DNA from: Methylophilaceae bacterium
GTDB lineage: Bacteria > Pseudomonadota > Gammaproteobacteria > Burkholderiales > Methylophilaceae
DNA length: 64,000 nucleotides
Direction: 5' to 3'
Assembly: GCA_013141125.1 (NCBI GenBank)
Contig: JABFRO010000001.1
Coordinates: forward strand, 1,922,001-1,986,000
The notes below the pieces were generated by a model. That model searched no databases. It saw nothing but the letters and a program-made list of their open reading frames with translations, and was not told the DNA's origin. Each line of letters starts with the position of its first letter. The first letter of the stretch is position 1. Shown piece after piece: positions 47,528-56,434 of the stretch. The translations under genes and the position numbers were made by a program.

Positions 47528-48604
47528 ATGAACAACCTGAAATCTGAACTCCCTGTGTTATTGGCGCTAATTATTTTAGGGCTGGGTTTCAGCCTGGAGC
47601 ACAGCGCTATTGCACATGGTGGAGTAATGCTATGGGGCTTGTTGCTGCTTATTCTTGCGGGAATCATAGGCTTGGCATTTCGTATTAGTCACCATGCTGA
47701 AGTGCTGGCAATACGTTGGGGTGAGCCTTACGGCACCTTGGTGCTAACGCTTGCGGCTGTCTCCGTAGAAGTGGTAATTCTGGTAGTGCTGCTACAAGGC
47801 ACACCTAGCCCAACGCTGGCACGCGACACGGTATTCGCCGCCATCATGTTCGACATAAACGGTATTTTGGGCGCAGCGGCGATCATAGGCGGACTAAAGC
47901 ATGGATCACCGAAATACAATCTTTCCTCCGCGAATTCATTTGTTGCCATGTTACTGGTAGCCATCGGCATCGGCATGTTCATTCCAGACTTTGTACCCGA
48001 AGCCCATTGGCAAGCCTACTCCATGTTTTCAGTGGGTGTAATGGCTGTCATGTATCTGGCCTTTTTACGTTTACAAACCGTAGAGCATCGCACTTTTTTT
48101 GAGCACAACGTTGCGTTGGATGAAGAGGCACACGATCAGGCCAAAAGTCCAAATGCGCTGCACATAGGCATTATGGTCGGCGCAGTTATTTTTGTTGGCA
48201 TATTGTCTGAAATCATGTCCGCACTGCTGGATGCAGGCTTGGCCGGTAGCAATTTACCCAAAACCATTCCTGCTGTATTAGTAGCGCTCATTTCAGCTAG
48301 CCCGGAAATTCTTACCGCACTCAGCGCCGCCAGCAAAGATCGCTTGCAAACGACTGTCAACATCGCACTTGGCGCTTCTCTCGCCACGATACTGCTGACC
48401 CTGCCAGTGATTGAGGGCATTGCATTGTTTAACGGCGATCGTATTATCATGGCGCTAACCCCTATTCAAGCGGGTATGTTATTGCTGACCCTGCTGACTG
48501 TAATGAACAACTTACATGATGGTGAAACCAATGCAATAGAAGGCATCAGCCACTTTGCGTTATTCGCCGCGTTCGTGGCGCTAGTGATAATGGGCCTGAT
48601 ATAG
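47528..48604 (+). CDS. chaA: Ca2+/H+ antiporter (ChaA-like)
   Basis: 358 residues with about 11 helices. Two inverted repeats carry GEPYGTLVLTLAAVSVEV and ISASPEILTALSAA, the cation-exchanger signatures around the conserved Glu residues; TLARDTVFA and PKYNLSSANSF match ChaA. ATG 47528 is preferred to the preceding TTG. Predicted to exchange calcium or sodium for protons. Confidence 0.88.
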   Translation: MNNLKSELPVLLALIILGLGFSLEHSAIAHGGVMLWGLLLLILAGIIGLAFRISHHAEVLAIRWGEPYGTLVLTLAAVSVEVVILVVLLQGTPSPTLARDTVFAAIMFDINGILGAAAIIGGLKHGSPKYNLSSANSFVAMLLVAIGIGMFIPDFVPEAHWQAYSMFSVGVMAVMYLAFLRLQTVEHRTFFEHNVALDEEAHDQAKSPNALHIGIMVGAVIFVGILSEIMSALLDAGLAGSNLPKTIPAVLVALISASPEILTALSAASKDRLQTTVNIALGASLATILLTLPVIEGIALFNGDRIIMALTPIQAGMLLLTLLTVMNNLHDGETNAIEGISHFALFAAFVALVIMGLI

Positions 48605-48628
48605 GCATTCAGACTGCCGCATTACCAG

Positions 48629-49390
48629 CTAATTCCCCCCTCGAGTCAAGCGCTTATTATGTCGATGCAGGCTACTGTTGAGTTGGGCGATTATTTCTGA
48701 AGCGGCACTAATAATTTGATTGGGGCCAAGCCCAGTCCGAGCCATTTCCTTATAAAATGATTTTGCTAGGATTTTTGCAATCTTGTCGCGATTATGTATT
48801 GTGGCCAATATCGAATTTACGTTAACACACTCTTCTACGCTGCTACCCGACTCTTTTATCAGTGCCATTTGAGCGAACCGCGAATTCAAAATACTTTGCA
48901 ATTGAACGGCTTGTATGGATTTACCGATAAACAAGGCAACGACTTCCAGCAAATTCAGATCAGCATCAGTAAAGACTTCACCGTGCAGGCGACTACACAC
49001 ATTAACCACACCAATGATGCGCTTATTAATCGTTATTGGCGAAGAAATCAGGCTTTTACGTGGATCGCTGACTCGACGCGCCTTATCAAAAAATATTGAT
49101 TGAGAAATATCTTCAATCAGCAATGACTTACCTGTAGTCACTACACAACCAGCAATACTATTGTCCATTCCAATGGATTCTTTAAAAGCTTCAACTGGCA
49201 AAAAACCAAACGAAGCGCACACGCGCATTTTAAAATCTCCTGGCTCACCATCGTTCAGCAACATGATGGAACTGTTTTCTGCACCAAGAATCTTTGCCGT
49301 TAATTCAGCCAAGTGTTGAATATTTTCGTCTAAGGTACCTTGCTCTAAAAAATTAGACAAATCTTGTAATTTAATTAGTGAATTATCCAT
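48629..49390 (-). CDS. GAF-domain protein
   Basis: About 253 residues. A GAF domain covers about 17-167 (AENSSIMLLND, KSLISSPITINKRIIGVVNVCS), followed by a helical C-terminus of about 85 residues. No output domain is present. The ATG at 49390 has GGAGG five bases before it; the longer start at 49402 places that site inside the gene. It may sense small ligands or act as an adaptor. Confidence 0.82.
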   Translation of the reverse strand: MDNSLIKLQDLSNFLEQGTLDENIQHLAELTAKILGAENSSIMLLNDGEPGDFKMRVCASFGFLPVEAFKESIGMDNSIAGCVVTTGKSLLIEDISQSIFFDKARRVSDPRKSLISSPITINKRIIGVVNVCSRLHGEVFTDADLNLLEVVALFIGKSIQAVQLQSILNSRFAQMALIKESGSSVEECVNVNSILATIHNRDKIAKILAKSFYKEMARTGLGPNQIISAASEIIAQLNSSLHRHNKRLTRGGN

Positions 49391-49554
49391 CTTTTCCTCC
49401 ATGAGCCATCACGCTATATAGCTATACGACTAGCCAATTAAAATATCAATATAAACAATACACTAAAGCACCATCATACCACCTCAGTAAAAATCCGACT
49501 GAAGGTTTATTAATGTATAATTCGGTGCTTTCTGACAGAAGTTGAGGGGATTTT

Positions 49555-49758
49555 ATGCCTTTTTACGACTATCAATGTAGCCGTTGTGGTTTTAAAAAAG
49601 AAGTATTGCGTAAAGTAAGTGAGCCTAATCTAGGCACTTGCCCCGCATGTGGTGAAGAAACTTTTGCAAAACAGCTTTCAGCACCCAGCTTTCAGATGAC
49701 AGGTGTAGATAATGCCACGGTGTCATCCACATGTGCTACCGGCTGCGCATGTCATTAG
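49555..49758 (+). CDS. FmdB-family zinc ribbon protein
   Basis: 67 residues. The first 40 residues hold YDYQCSRCG and CPACGE, the two CX2C pairs of the FmdB putative zinc ribbon. A Ser/Thr/Cys-rich tail (CATGCACH) follows. It opens the fmdB-DUF502-aspS unit common to betaproteobacteria. GAGGGG precedes the ATG. Confidence 0.9.
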   Translation: MPFYDYQCSRCGFKKEVLRKVSEPNLGTCPACGEETFAKQLSAPSFQMTGVDNATVSSTCATGCACH

Positions 49759-49790
49759 TTTATTTGAATAATTATGAGGTCTAACAGGCA

Positions 49791-50408
49791 ATGAATCGTT
49801 ACTTTATTACCGGCTTACTGGTACTCGTGCCTCTAGTCATCACCATATGGGTTTTGACTAGCCTGATCGGCCTGCTTGATCAAAGCCTGCTTTTACTACC
49901 CATGTCATGGCGACCTCTAGCACAAACCGGCTACGATATTCCTGGCATTGGTGCATTACTGACTTTGTTAACGGTTTTTGTCACGGGCCTGATCGCTACT
50001 AATTTTTTTGGCAAGCGCCTGATCCATTTTTGGGAACGCTTATTAGCGCGCGTGCCGGTTGTTAAATCCATTTATTACAGCGTAAAACAGGTCTCGGACA
50101 CCTTGTTTTCTGATTCCGGGCAGGCTTTTCGTAAAGCTTTATTAGTACAATATCCTCGTGAAGGTAGTTGGACAGTAGCTTTTCTAACCGGTCAACCGGG
50201 TGGAGATGTCGCTAATCATCTGCAAGGGGATTTCATCAGCGTTTACGTGCCGACAACACCCAACCCCACATCGGGCTTTTTTTTAATGCTACCCAAAAAA
50301 GATGTAATCGAGCTGGATATGAGTGTGGATGAAGCACTGAAATACATCATCTCCATGGGTGTTGTCGTGCCAAAAACTAAACCGCGAACCAATAGTTCAA
50401 ACCATTAG
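49791..50408 (+). CDS. DUF502-family membrane protein
   Basis: 205 residues with two transmembrane helices near the N-terminus (FITGLLVLVPLVITIWVL; GIGALLTLLTVFVTGLIATN) and a soluble C-terminal part (GKRLIHFWERLLARVPVVKSIY, VYVPTTPNPTSGF). Function is unknown; the gene is consistently next to aspS in this class. Confidence 0.9.
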   Translation: MNRYFITGLLVLVPLVITIWVLTSLIGLLDQSLLLLPMSWRPLAQTGYDIPGIGALLTLLTVFVTGLIATNFFGKRLIHFWERLLARVPVVKSIYYSVKQVSDTLFSDSGQAFRKALLVQYPREGSWTVAFLTGQPGGDVANHLQGDFISVYVPTTPNPTSGFFLMLPKKDVIELDMSVDEALKYIISMGVVVPKTKPRTNSSNH

Positions 50409-50466
50409 CACTGCTTGAAATCTTCACTATAACTTTCTTAACCTTTTTAAATAATCAGAATTTCCT

Positions 50467-52251
50467 ATGAGAACTCATTACTGCGGTCATTTAAACCGCG
50501 AACATATCGGTCAAACAGTTACTTTATGTGGTTGGGCGCACCGCCGTCGTGACCATGGTGGCGTTATTTTTATTGATTTGCGTGACCGCGAAGGCATGGC
50601 GCAAATTGTGATTGATCCTGACACCGAAGCGGCTTTTGCGACAGCAGAATCTATCCGCAATGAATTTGTACTTAAAGTGGTGTGCAAAGTGCGAGCTAGG
50701 CCAGATGGCACAATAAACGCCAGCATTCCAACCGGCGAAGTGGAAATGCTGGCGAGTGAAATTGAAATTCTTAATCCATCACTCACGCCACCATTCATGC
50801 TGGATGATGAAAACCTCACGGAAACTGTACGCCTGCAACATCGCTATATCGATTTGCGCCGCCCGGCAATGCAGAAAAATTTGATGTTGCGCTATCGCGT
50901 AGCAAAAACCTTGCGTGATTATCTGGATGTCAATGGCTTTATTGAAGTGGAAACACCGATGCTGACACGTAGCACACCGGAAGGTGCGCGTGATTACCTG
51001 GTGCCAAGTCGCGTTCATGCCGGACAGTTTTTTGCATTGCCGCAATCACCACAGCTATTCAAGCAACTATTGATGGTTTCAGGTTTTGACCGCTATTTCC
51101 AGATCACCAAATGTTTCCGCGATGAAGATTTGCGAGCTGATCGTCAGCCAGAATTTACACAAGTCGATATTGAAACTTCATTCATGAATGAGAATGAAAT
51201 CATGGACATTGTCGAAGAAATGATTCGCCAAATGCTCAGAAAAGTTCAAGGAGTCGATTTACCTGCTGTATTCCCACGTATGTCATACAGTGAAGCAATG
51301 CATAAATACGGCTCTGATAAACCCGATATGCGCGTGACACTAGAAATCACCGAACTTTCCGATGTAATGAAAGATGTCGATTTCAAGGTGTTCGCTGGTG
51401 CAGCCAACGCAATTGGTGGCCGCGTGGCCGCACTGCGCGTGCCTAATGGTGCCGCCATTAGTCGTTCTGAAATTGATGCTTATACCGAATTTGTCAAAAT
51501 ATACGGCGCTAAAGGATTGGCTTATATCAAGATTAACGACACTAGCAAATTAAATGAAGAGGGGCTGCAAAGCCCTATCGTTAAAAACATCCACGTAACC
51601 GCACTGCAAGCTATTATTGACCGCACTGGCGCACAAAACGGTGATATTGTATTTTTCGGGGCGGATAAAGCCAAAGTTGTCAACGAGGCATTAGGTGCCT
51701 TGCGCAGCAAAATTGGTCATGAAAAAAATCACCTGGATGGCCGCACTTGGGCACCGCTGTGGGTGGTGGATTTCCCTATGTTTGAACACGATGAAGAAAA
51801 CAACCGCTGGGCTGCGCTGCACCACCCATTTACCGCCCCCCAAGACGGCCATGAAGATTTGCTTACCAGCAACCCAGGTGCGGCATTATCCAAAGCCTAT
51901 GACATGGTACTAAATGGCTGGGAAGTTGGCGGCGGTTCAGTACGTATCCATAAGCAAGAGGTGCAGTCCAAAGTGTTCGACGCACTCAACATCAGCAAGG
52001 AAGAAGCGCAGGAGAAATTCGGCTTTTTGCTCGAAGCCTTGCAATACGGCGCACCTCCGCATGGCGGCTTGGCTTTTGGGCTGGATCGCTTGGTAACGCT
52101 AATGGCAGGTGCTGATTCCATCCGTGACGTAATTGCCTTCCCCAAAACCCAGCGCGCGCAATGTTTGTTAACCAACGCGCCAAATGAGGTGGATGAGAAA
52201 CAGTTACGTGAACTCCATATTCGAGTACGCACGCAGAATCCTGCGGCTTAA
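50467..52251 (+). CDS. aspS: Aspartyl-tRNA synthetase
   Basis: 594 residues of the bacterial class IIb AspRS. The OB-fold anticodon-binding domain ([20 protein letters not shown]) leads; [25 protein letters not shown] is motif 2, the bacterial insertion domain follows (residues about 300-400), and [10 protein letters not shown] is motif 3. Ends 4 bases before a clear terminator. Confidence 0.97.
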   Translation: MRTHYCGHLNREHIGQTVTLCGWAHRRRDHGGVIFIDLRDREGMAQIVIDPDTEAAFATAESIRNEFVLKVVCKVRARPDGTINASIPTGEVEMLASEIEILNPSLTPPFMLDDENLTETVRLQHRYIDLRRPAMQKNLMLRYRVAKTLRDYLDVNGFIEVETPMLTRSTPEGARDYLVPSRVHAGQFFALPQSPQLFKQLLMVSGFDRYFQITKCFRDEDLRADRQPEFTQVDIETSFMNENEIMDIVEEMIRQMLRKVQGVDLPAVFPRMSYSEAMHKYGSDKPDMRVTLEITELSDVMKDVDFKVFAGAANAIGGRVAALRVPNGAAISRSEIDAYTEFVKIYGAKGLAYIKINDTSKLNEEGLQSPIVKNIHVTALQAIIDRTGAQNGDIVFFGADKAKVVNEALGALRSKIGHEKNHLDGRTWAPLWVVDFPMFEHDEENNRWAALHHPFTAPQDGHEDLLTSNPGAALSKAYDMVLNGWEVGGGSVRIHKQEVQSKVFDALNISKEEAQEKFGFLLEALQYGAPPHGGLAFGLDRLVTLMAGADSIRDVIAFPKTQRAQCLLTNAPNEVDEKQLRELHIRVRTQNPAA

Positions 52252-52255
52252 GACT

Positions 52256-52290
52256 AAAAATCCCCCGCATAAAATGCGGGGAATTTTTAG
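52256..52290 (+). terminator. Intrinsic terminator of aspS
   Basis: Stem CCCCGCAT (52263-52270), loop AAA, then ATGCGGGG (52274-52281), with A5 before and T5 after. The flanking A and T runs make it able to work from both sides. Confidence 0.92.
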
Positions 52291-52823
52291 TTTGTATATT
52301 AAGTTCAAATAGGCAAACCTAATATATCAGGACACCATGCCAGCAAATATTTGCCATGCGTATCAGCAATTAACATTTGTTCGAGTGAAGCTCTTACACC
52401 AATATTTAAAGTCACAACTATTCAGTGCCCTGCGTTAGTAAAACGCGAAAGCCTAAACCCAACTCAACAACATATTGGGCAACTAAATTCATTAATATGC
52501 TAACCGTTTAATGCGATCAGCTCCTTGTGTGTTTGCACCTTCAGTGCTCAAAAGCACATACAAAAAAAAATAACCCCGCTTTGGCATTTGCAATGCAAAT
52601 AGCCTACCGTTTCGCCATAAACTTGCTGAAACGATGGTAATACTTACGTTCTCACCAATCAAAATGGTGCATCGTTAACCTGATAATAGCAACGCAGCAT
52701 ACTGCATCAGCTGGCAACGTAGCGTCGAAATTTCGACCCAATCGTCAACAGTATCATTCAAAACAAGACGCAATCAATCATAAGTTGGTGCTTAGCTACT
52801 ATTAAATCAATGAATTATTAAGA
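52291..52823. other. Long noncoding region before the sigma-54 promoter
   Basis: About 530 bases without a plausible gene on either strand. It holds an interrupted palindrome ATTTGCA-A-TGCAAAT at 52586-52600 and several AT-rich stretches. This is where enhancer sites for a sigma-54 activator such as PrsR would be expected. Confidence 0.55.
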
Positions 52824-52838
52824 TGGCACATACTTTGC
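52824..52838 (+). promoter_or_regulatory. Sigma-54 (-24/-12) promoter
   Basis: TGGCAC at 52824-52829, then TTGC at 52835-52838, with exactly ten bases between GG and GC, the defining RpoN spacing. It lies 77 bases before the glycosyltransferase start. The downstream prsR gene encodes a sigma-54 activator, which strengthens the call. Confidence 0.85.
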
Positions 52839-52914
52839 TTTTTACTAATTGAACAAAATCCAAACATGGCGTTGAAGACCATTGATTCAGCCCAATAATG
52901 CGTAAGGAAGTAAC

Positions 52915-54342
52915 ATGTATCGAATATATAACCACTATGTAGACAAAACGAGATTTATACTTTTTATTGTTGAATTACTTGTTTTATTGGCATCAGTATA
53001 TTTAGGTGCAAGTGTTCGTTTTTTTGATCCGATCATGCCTACTTCCAACCAGTTTATAGCGCTTTTGCCTGAGGCGGGTGTTTTTGCCATCGTAATGGCT
53101 TCTAGCATGCTCGCATTGGGCATGTACCAACTGGAATTCAAAGAAGATATCCGCCATATATTTCTGCGCCTGATGCCACCTTTTGTGCTTGGCTTAGGGC
53201 TTATGATGCTGATTTTTTATTTAGTACCAAGTCTGTATTTCGGTCGCGGAATTTTAGTCATAGTTACCATGATTGCTTGGACTACCATATTATTAACACG
53301 CGTTTTCTTTTACAACAGCTCCCGCCTCAGCTTACTGGAAAGTAGAATCCTGATTTTGGGCACAGGCAAACTTGCTGAGGAATGTTACAGCTTGAGCAAA
53401 AAACATTTCGGCTCTCACAACCTCAATATCATTGGCTTTGTGAGCACACCGGATGAGGAAAACCAAGTTGCTTCGCCTCATACATCATCATCTCAGGCAT
53501 CTTCATTGCAAACAATACCACTTCAAGGCTCATTGTTTGCAATGGCAAACCAATACAAAGTCAACGAAATTGTTGTGGCGGTGCAAAATAGACGCAATGG
53601 ATCCTGCCCTATTGAACAGCTGCTGGAGTGTAAATTAAACGGTGTGAATGTTATTGATGCGGCTTCATTTTTTGAGCGCGAAATGAGTCAAATTCGCGTA
53701 GATTCACTACAGCCTAGTTGGCTGGTGTTCGGAGGCGGATTTGACCAGGGCGCAATGCGAACCAACATAAAACGAGTATTCGACATATTAGCCAGCATCA
53801 TTCTTTTAATTGCCACATTGCCGATCATGTTAATGACTGCACTGTGCATTTTTTTAGAAGACCGTTCGCCCATTTTTTACAGCCAGGAACGGGTGGGCTT
53901 GGATGGGCAAGTTTTCAGGGTATTAAAATTCCGAAGTATGCGCAATGACGCAGAAAAATTTGGAACGCCGCAATGGGCCACTGAAGCAGATCCTAGAGTT
54001 ACTAAAATCGGCAATATTATTCGCAAACTAAGAATTGACGAACTTCCACAAATTATTAATGTGTTAAAAGGTGAAATGAGTTTCGTTGGCCCTCGCCCGG
54101 AAAGGCCTTATTTTGTTGAACAGCTTTGTGAGCAAGTGCCATATTATAATTTGCGCCACAGCGTCAAACCGGGGATTACTGGATGGGCTCAAGTGCTATA
54201 TCAATATGGTGCATCCGTTGAAGACTCCATGCAAAAACTGCAATACGACCTATACTATGTCAAAAATAACAGCTTATTTCTGGATTTAATTATTCTGATA
54301 GATACCGTACAAGTCGTTTTATCTGGCAAAGGCAGCAGATAA
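52915..54342 (+). CDS. epsB: XrtA/PEP-CTERM-system initiating sugar transferase (TIGR03013 type)
   Basis: 475 residues. Four to five transmembrane helices at the N-terminus, a Rossmann-like middle (ILILGTGKLAEECYSL near 142), another helix near 285, then the sugar-transferase domain with LKFRSMRNDAE, LRIDELPQIINVLKGEMSFV and GPRPERPYF. It should transfer a sugar phosphate onto the lipid carrier to start exopolysaccharide chains. GGAAG precedes the ATG. It is the first gene of a unit with prsK and prsR. Confidence 0.92.
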   Translation: MYRIYNHYVDKTRFILFIVELLVLLASVYLGASVRFFDPIMPTSNQFIALLPEAGVFAIVMASSMLALGMYQLEFKEDIRHIFLRLMPPFVLGLGLMMLIFYLVPSLYFGRGILVIVTMIAWTTILLTRVFFYNSSRLSLLESRILILGTGKLAEECYSLSKKHFGSHNLNIIGFVSTPDEENQVASPHTSSSQASSLQTIPLQGSLFAMANQYKVNEIVVAVQNRRNGSCPIEQLLECKLNGVNVIDAASFFEREMSQIRVDSLQPSWLVFGGGFDQGAMRTNIKRVFDILASIILLIATLPIMLMTALCIFLEDRSPIFYSQERVGLDGQVFRVLKFRSMRNDAEKFGTPQWATEADPRVTKIGNIIRKLRIDELPQIINVLKGEMSFVGPRPERPYFVEQLCEQVPYYNLRHSVKPGITGWAQVLYQYGASVEDSMQKLQYDLYYVKNNSLFLDLIILIDTVQVVLSGKGSR

Positions 54343-54361
54343 CTTTGCTGCATTACAATCT

Positions 54362-56434
54362 ATGCTGACCAGTATTGCGGCTTTTAGCTACAGCGCTGCA
54401 GCCGTTACTTTCCTTCTGCTATCCTTACTCCTACTCACCAGTTGGCGCGGCCGTCTACATGGTATTGCTTTAACCATTGCCTGTTTAATCTCCATGCTGT
54501 GGGCAGCGAGCATCCTCTGCCAACTGATTTGGGATCAATCGTTTCCGCTATTAACAGATATTTTTGAAATAATGCGTAGCGCAAGTTGGTCTTTTTTTCT
54601 GCTCATGTTACTAAAACCAGCTGACCAGACTGACGCATCCTTCTTTAAAAATAGCCCACTAACATTAGCTATTACCCTGTCTTATTCGGTGCTTCTTCTA
54701 GCAACGGTATATCTTTACAGTATGCAAACTGACCATGAAATAATCATCTTCTTGGCTGGTATTGTCGGACGTGTAGCCATGGCGCTGACAGGTATGATTC
54801 TAGTGGAACAGCTGTACCGAAACACACCGACCAATGGGCGCTGGGCAATCAAATACCTTTGCCTAGGTGTTGGCGGCATGTTTGCCTATGATTTTTATCT
54901 CTACAGCGATGCCATGTTATTCAGGCACGTCAATTCAGAAATATGGGCTGCGCGTGGCATAGTTAACACATTGAGTGTTCCACTTATCGCCGTTTCAGCG
55001 GCACGCAACGCGCAATGGTCATTAGGGATTTCTGTGTCGCGCCGCATTCTGTTCCATTCTGCAACGCTATTTGGATCAGCTATTTACTTGTTGGCCATGG
55101 CTGCGGCAGGCTATTTTCTACGTTTTTTTGGGGGTAGCTGGGGAACAGTCTTACAAGCCGTTTTCTTGTTTGGTGCGGGAATTCTACTTTTTGTCATGTT
55201 ATTTTCCGGGACACTGCGCTCATGGTTAAGAGTATTCATTAGCAAGCATTTTTTCAGTTATAACTATGATTACCGCGAAGAATGGATACGCTTTACCCGC
55301 ACTCTGTCTGAAGGTGAGCAGGAGCTTGGTGAACGTACGATTCAAGCAGTTGCTGAACTGGTAGAAAGTCCAGGCGGCGCTTTATGGATATGCAACGAAT
55401 TGGGTATTCTTGAATTGGCAGCACACTGGGATAGGCCTTTATGGCAAGGCGCTGAAGCTAACCGTAGTGATTTCTGCCAATTTATGGAAAATACACAATG
55501 GGTAATTGATTTGCAGGAGCATTCAACAAACCCGCAAAAATATGAATCATTAACGTTACCTACGTGGCTATTGAGCATTTCCAAGGCATGGCTCGTAGTG
55601 CCACTTATTCAACATCGCAAACTCTTTGGCTTTGTGGTGTTGGAACAGCCTAGAAGCAAAATAAAACTCAATTGGGAAATCTGTGATTTACTAAAAATAG
55701 CTGGCAACCAAGCCGCAAGTTATCTTGCACAGCAAGAAGCCGCAAATGCGCTTCTGATAGCACGCCAATTTGAGTCTTTCAACCGAATGTCGACTTTTGT
55801 AGTACATGACCTTAAAAATCTGGTTTCTCAATTATCTCTGCTGTTATCCAATATAGAAAAACATAAAAATAATCCTGAGTTTCAAAAAGACATGATAGCA
55901 ACTGTTGATCTTTCAGTACAAAAAATGAAACGCCTGCTTGAGAAACTCAGTAGTGGGGCTTCAGTGGAAAAACCGACCCCAATACTCATTGAGAAACTAT
56001 TACAACAGGCGGTGGCAGCAAAATCAATGAACGAACCTAAGCCGACACTTCAAATAATTGAGCCAGGACAAACAGTATTGGCTAATTCGGGCAGCCTCGA
56101 GCGCGTCATTGGACATCTCATTCAAAATGCTATTGAGGCCACGTCAAAAGATGGAATGGTGCAAATCCGCTTAACCAGTGAAAATGAAACCGCCATCATT
56201 GAAATAGAAGATAACGGACACGGCATGAGTGATGAATTCATTCAAGAACGCCTCTTTAAACCTTTTGAATCTACAAAATCAGCAGGCATGGGAATTGGCG
56301 TATTTGAAAGCCGAGAATATACGCGTGAGATTGGGGGTAGGCTCGAAGTTGTTAGTGAGCTATCAAAAGGGACAACCTTTCGTGTCATTCTGCCGCTTTA
56401 TAAGCCAAGTAATTTAATACAAGGAATAGCATAA
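54362..56434 (+). CDS. prsK: PEP-CTERM-system sensor histidine kinase PrsK
   Basis: 690 residues. The N-terminal half is hydrophobic (about eight to ten helices up to residue 290), a GAF domain spans about 315-460, and the kinase core follows with H482 in FVVHDLKNLVSQ, then NAIEAT, DNGHGM and GMGIGV of the ATP-binding domain. It signals to PrsR. It starts 20 bases after the glycosyltransferase stop and its last base is shared with the start of prsR. Confidence 0.93.
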   Translation: MLTSIAAFSYSAAAVTFLLLSLLLLTSWRGRLHGIALTIACLISMLWAASILCQLIWDQSFPLLTDIFEIMRSASWSFFLLMLLKPADQTDASFFKNSPLTLAITLSYSVLLLATVYLYSMQTDHEIIIFLAGIVGRVAMALTGMILVEQLYRNTPTNGRWAIKYLCLGVGGMFAYDFYLYSDAMLFRHVNSEIWAARGIVNTLSVPLIAVSAARNAQWSLGISVSRRILFHSATLFGSAIYLLAMAAAGYFLRFFGGSWGTVLQAVFLFGAGILLFVMLFSGTLRSWLRVFISKHFFSYNYDYREEWIRFTRTLSEGEQELGERTIQAVAELVESPGGALWICNELGILELAAHWDRPLWQGAEANRSDFCQFMENTQWVIDLQEHSTNPQKYESLTLPTWLLSISKAWLVVPLIQHRKLFGFVVLEQPRSKIKLNWEICDLLKIAGNQAASYLAQQEAANALLIARQFESFNRMSTFVVHDLKNLVSQLSLLLSNIEKHKNNPEFQKDMIATVDLSVQKMKRLLEKLSSGASVEKPTPILIEKLLQQAVAAKSMNEPKPTLQIIEPGQTVLANSGSLERVIGHLIQNAIEATSKDGMVQIRLTSENETAIIEIEDNGHGMSDEFIQERLFKPFESTKSAGMGIGVFESREYTREIGGRLEVVSELSKGTTFRVILPLYKPSNLIQGIA

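Noticed and set aside
52312..52500. GGCAAACC and GCGAAAGCCTAAACCC fragments resembling a c-di-GMP (GEMM) riboswitch
   Set aside because: The two fragments are too far apart, and the tetraloop hairpin and later conserved segments are missing, so no fold of the known class can be drawn.
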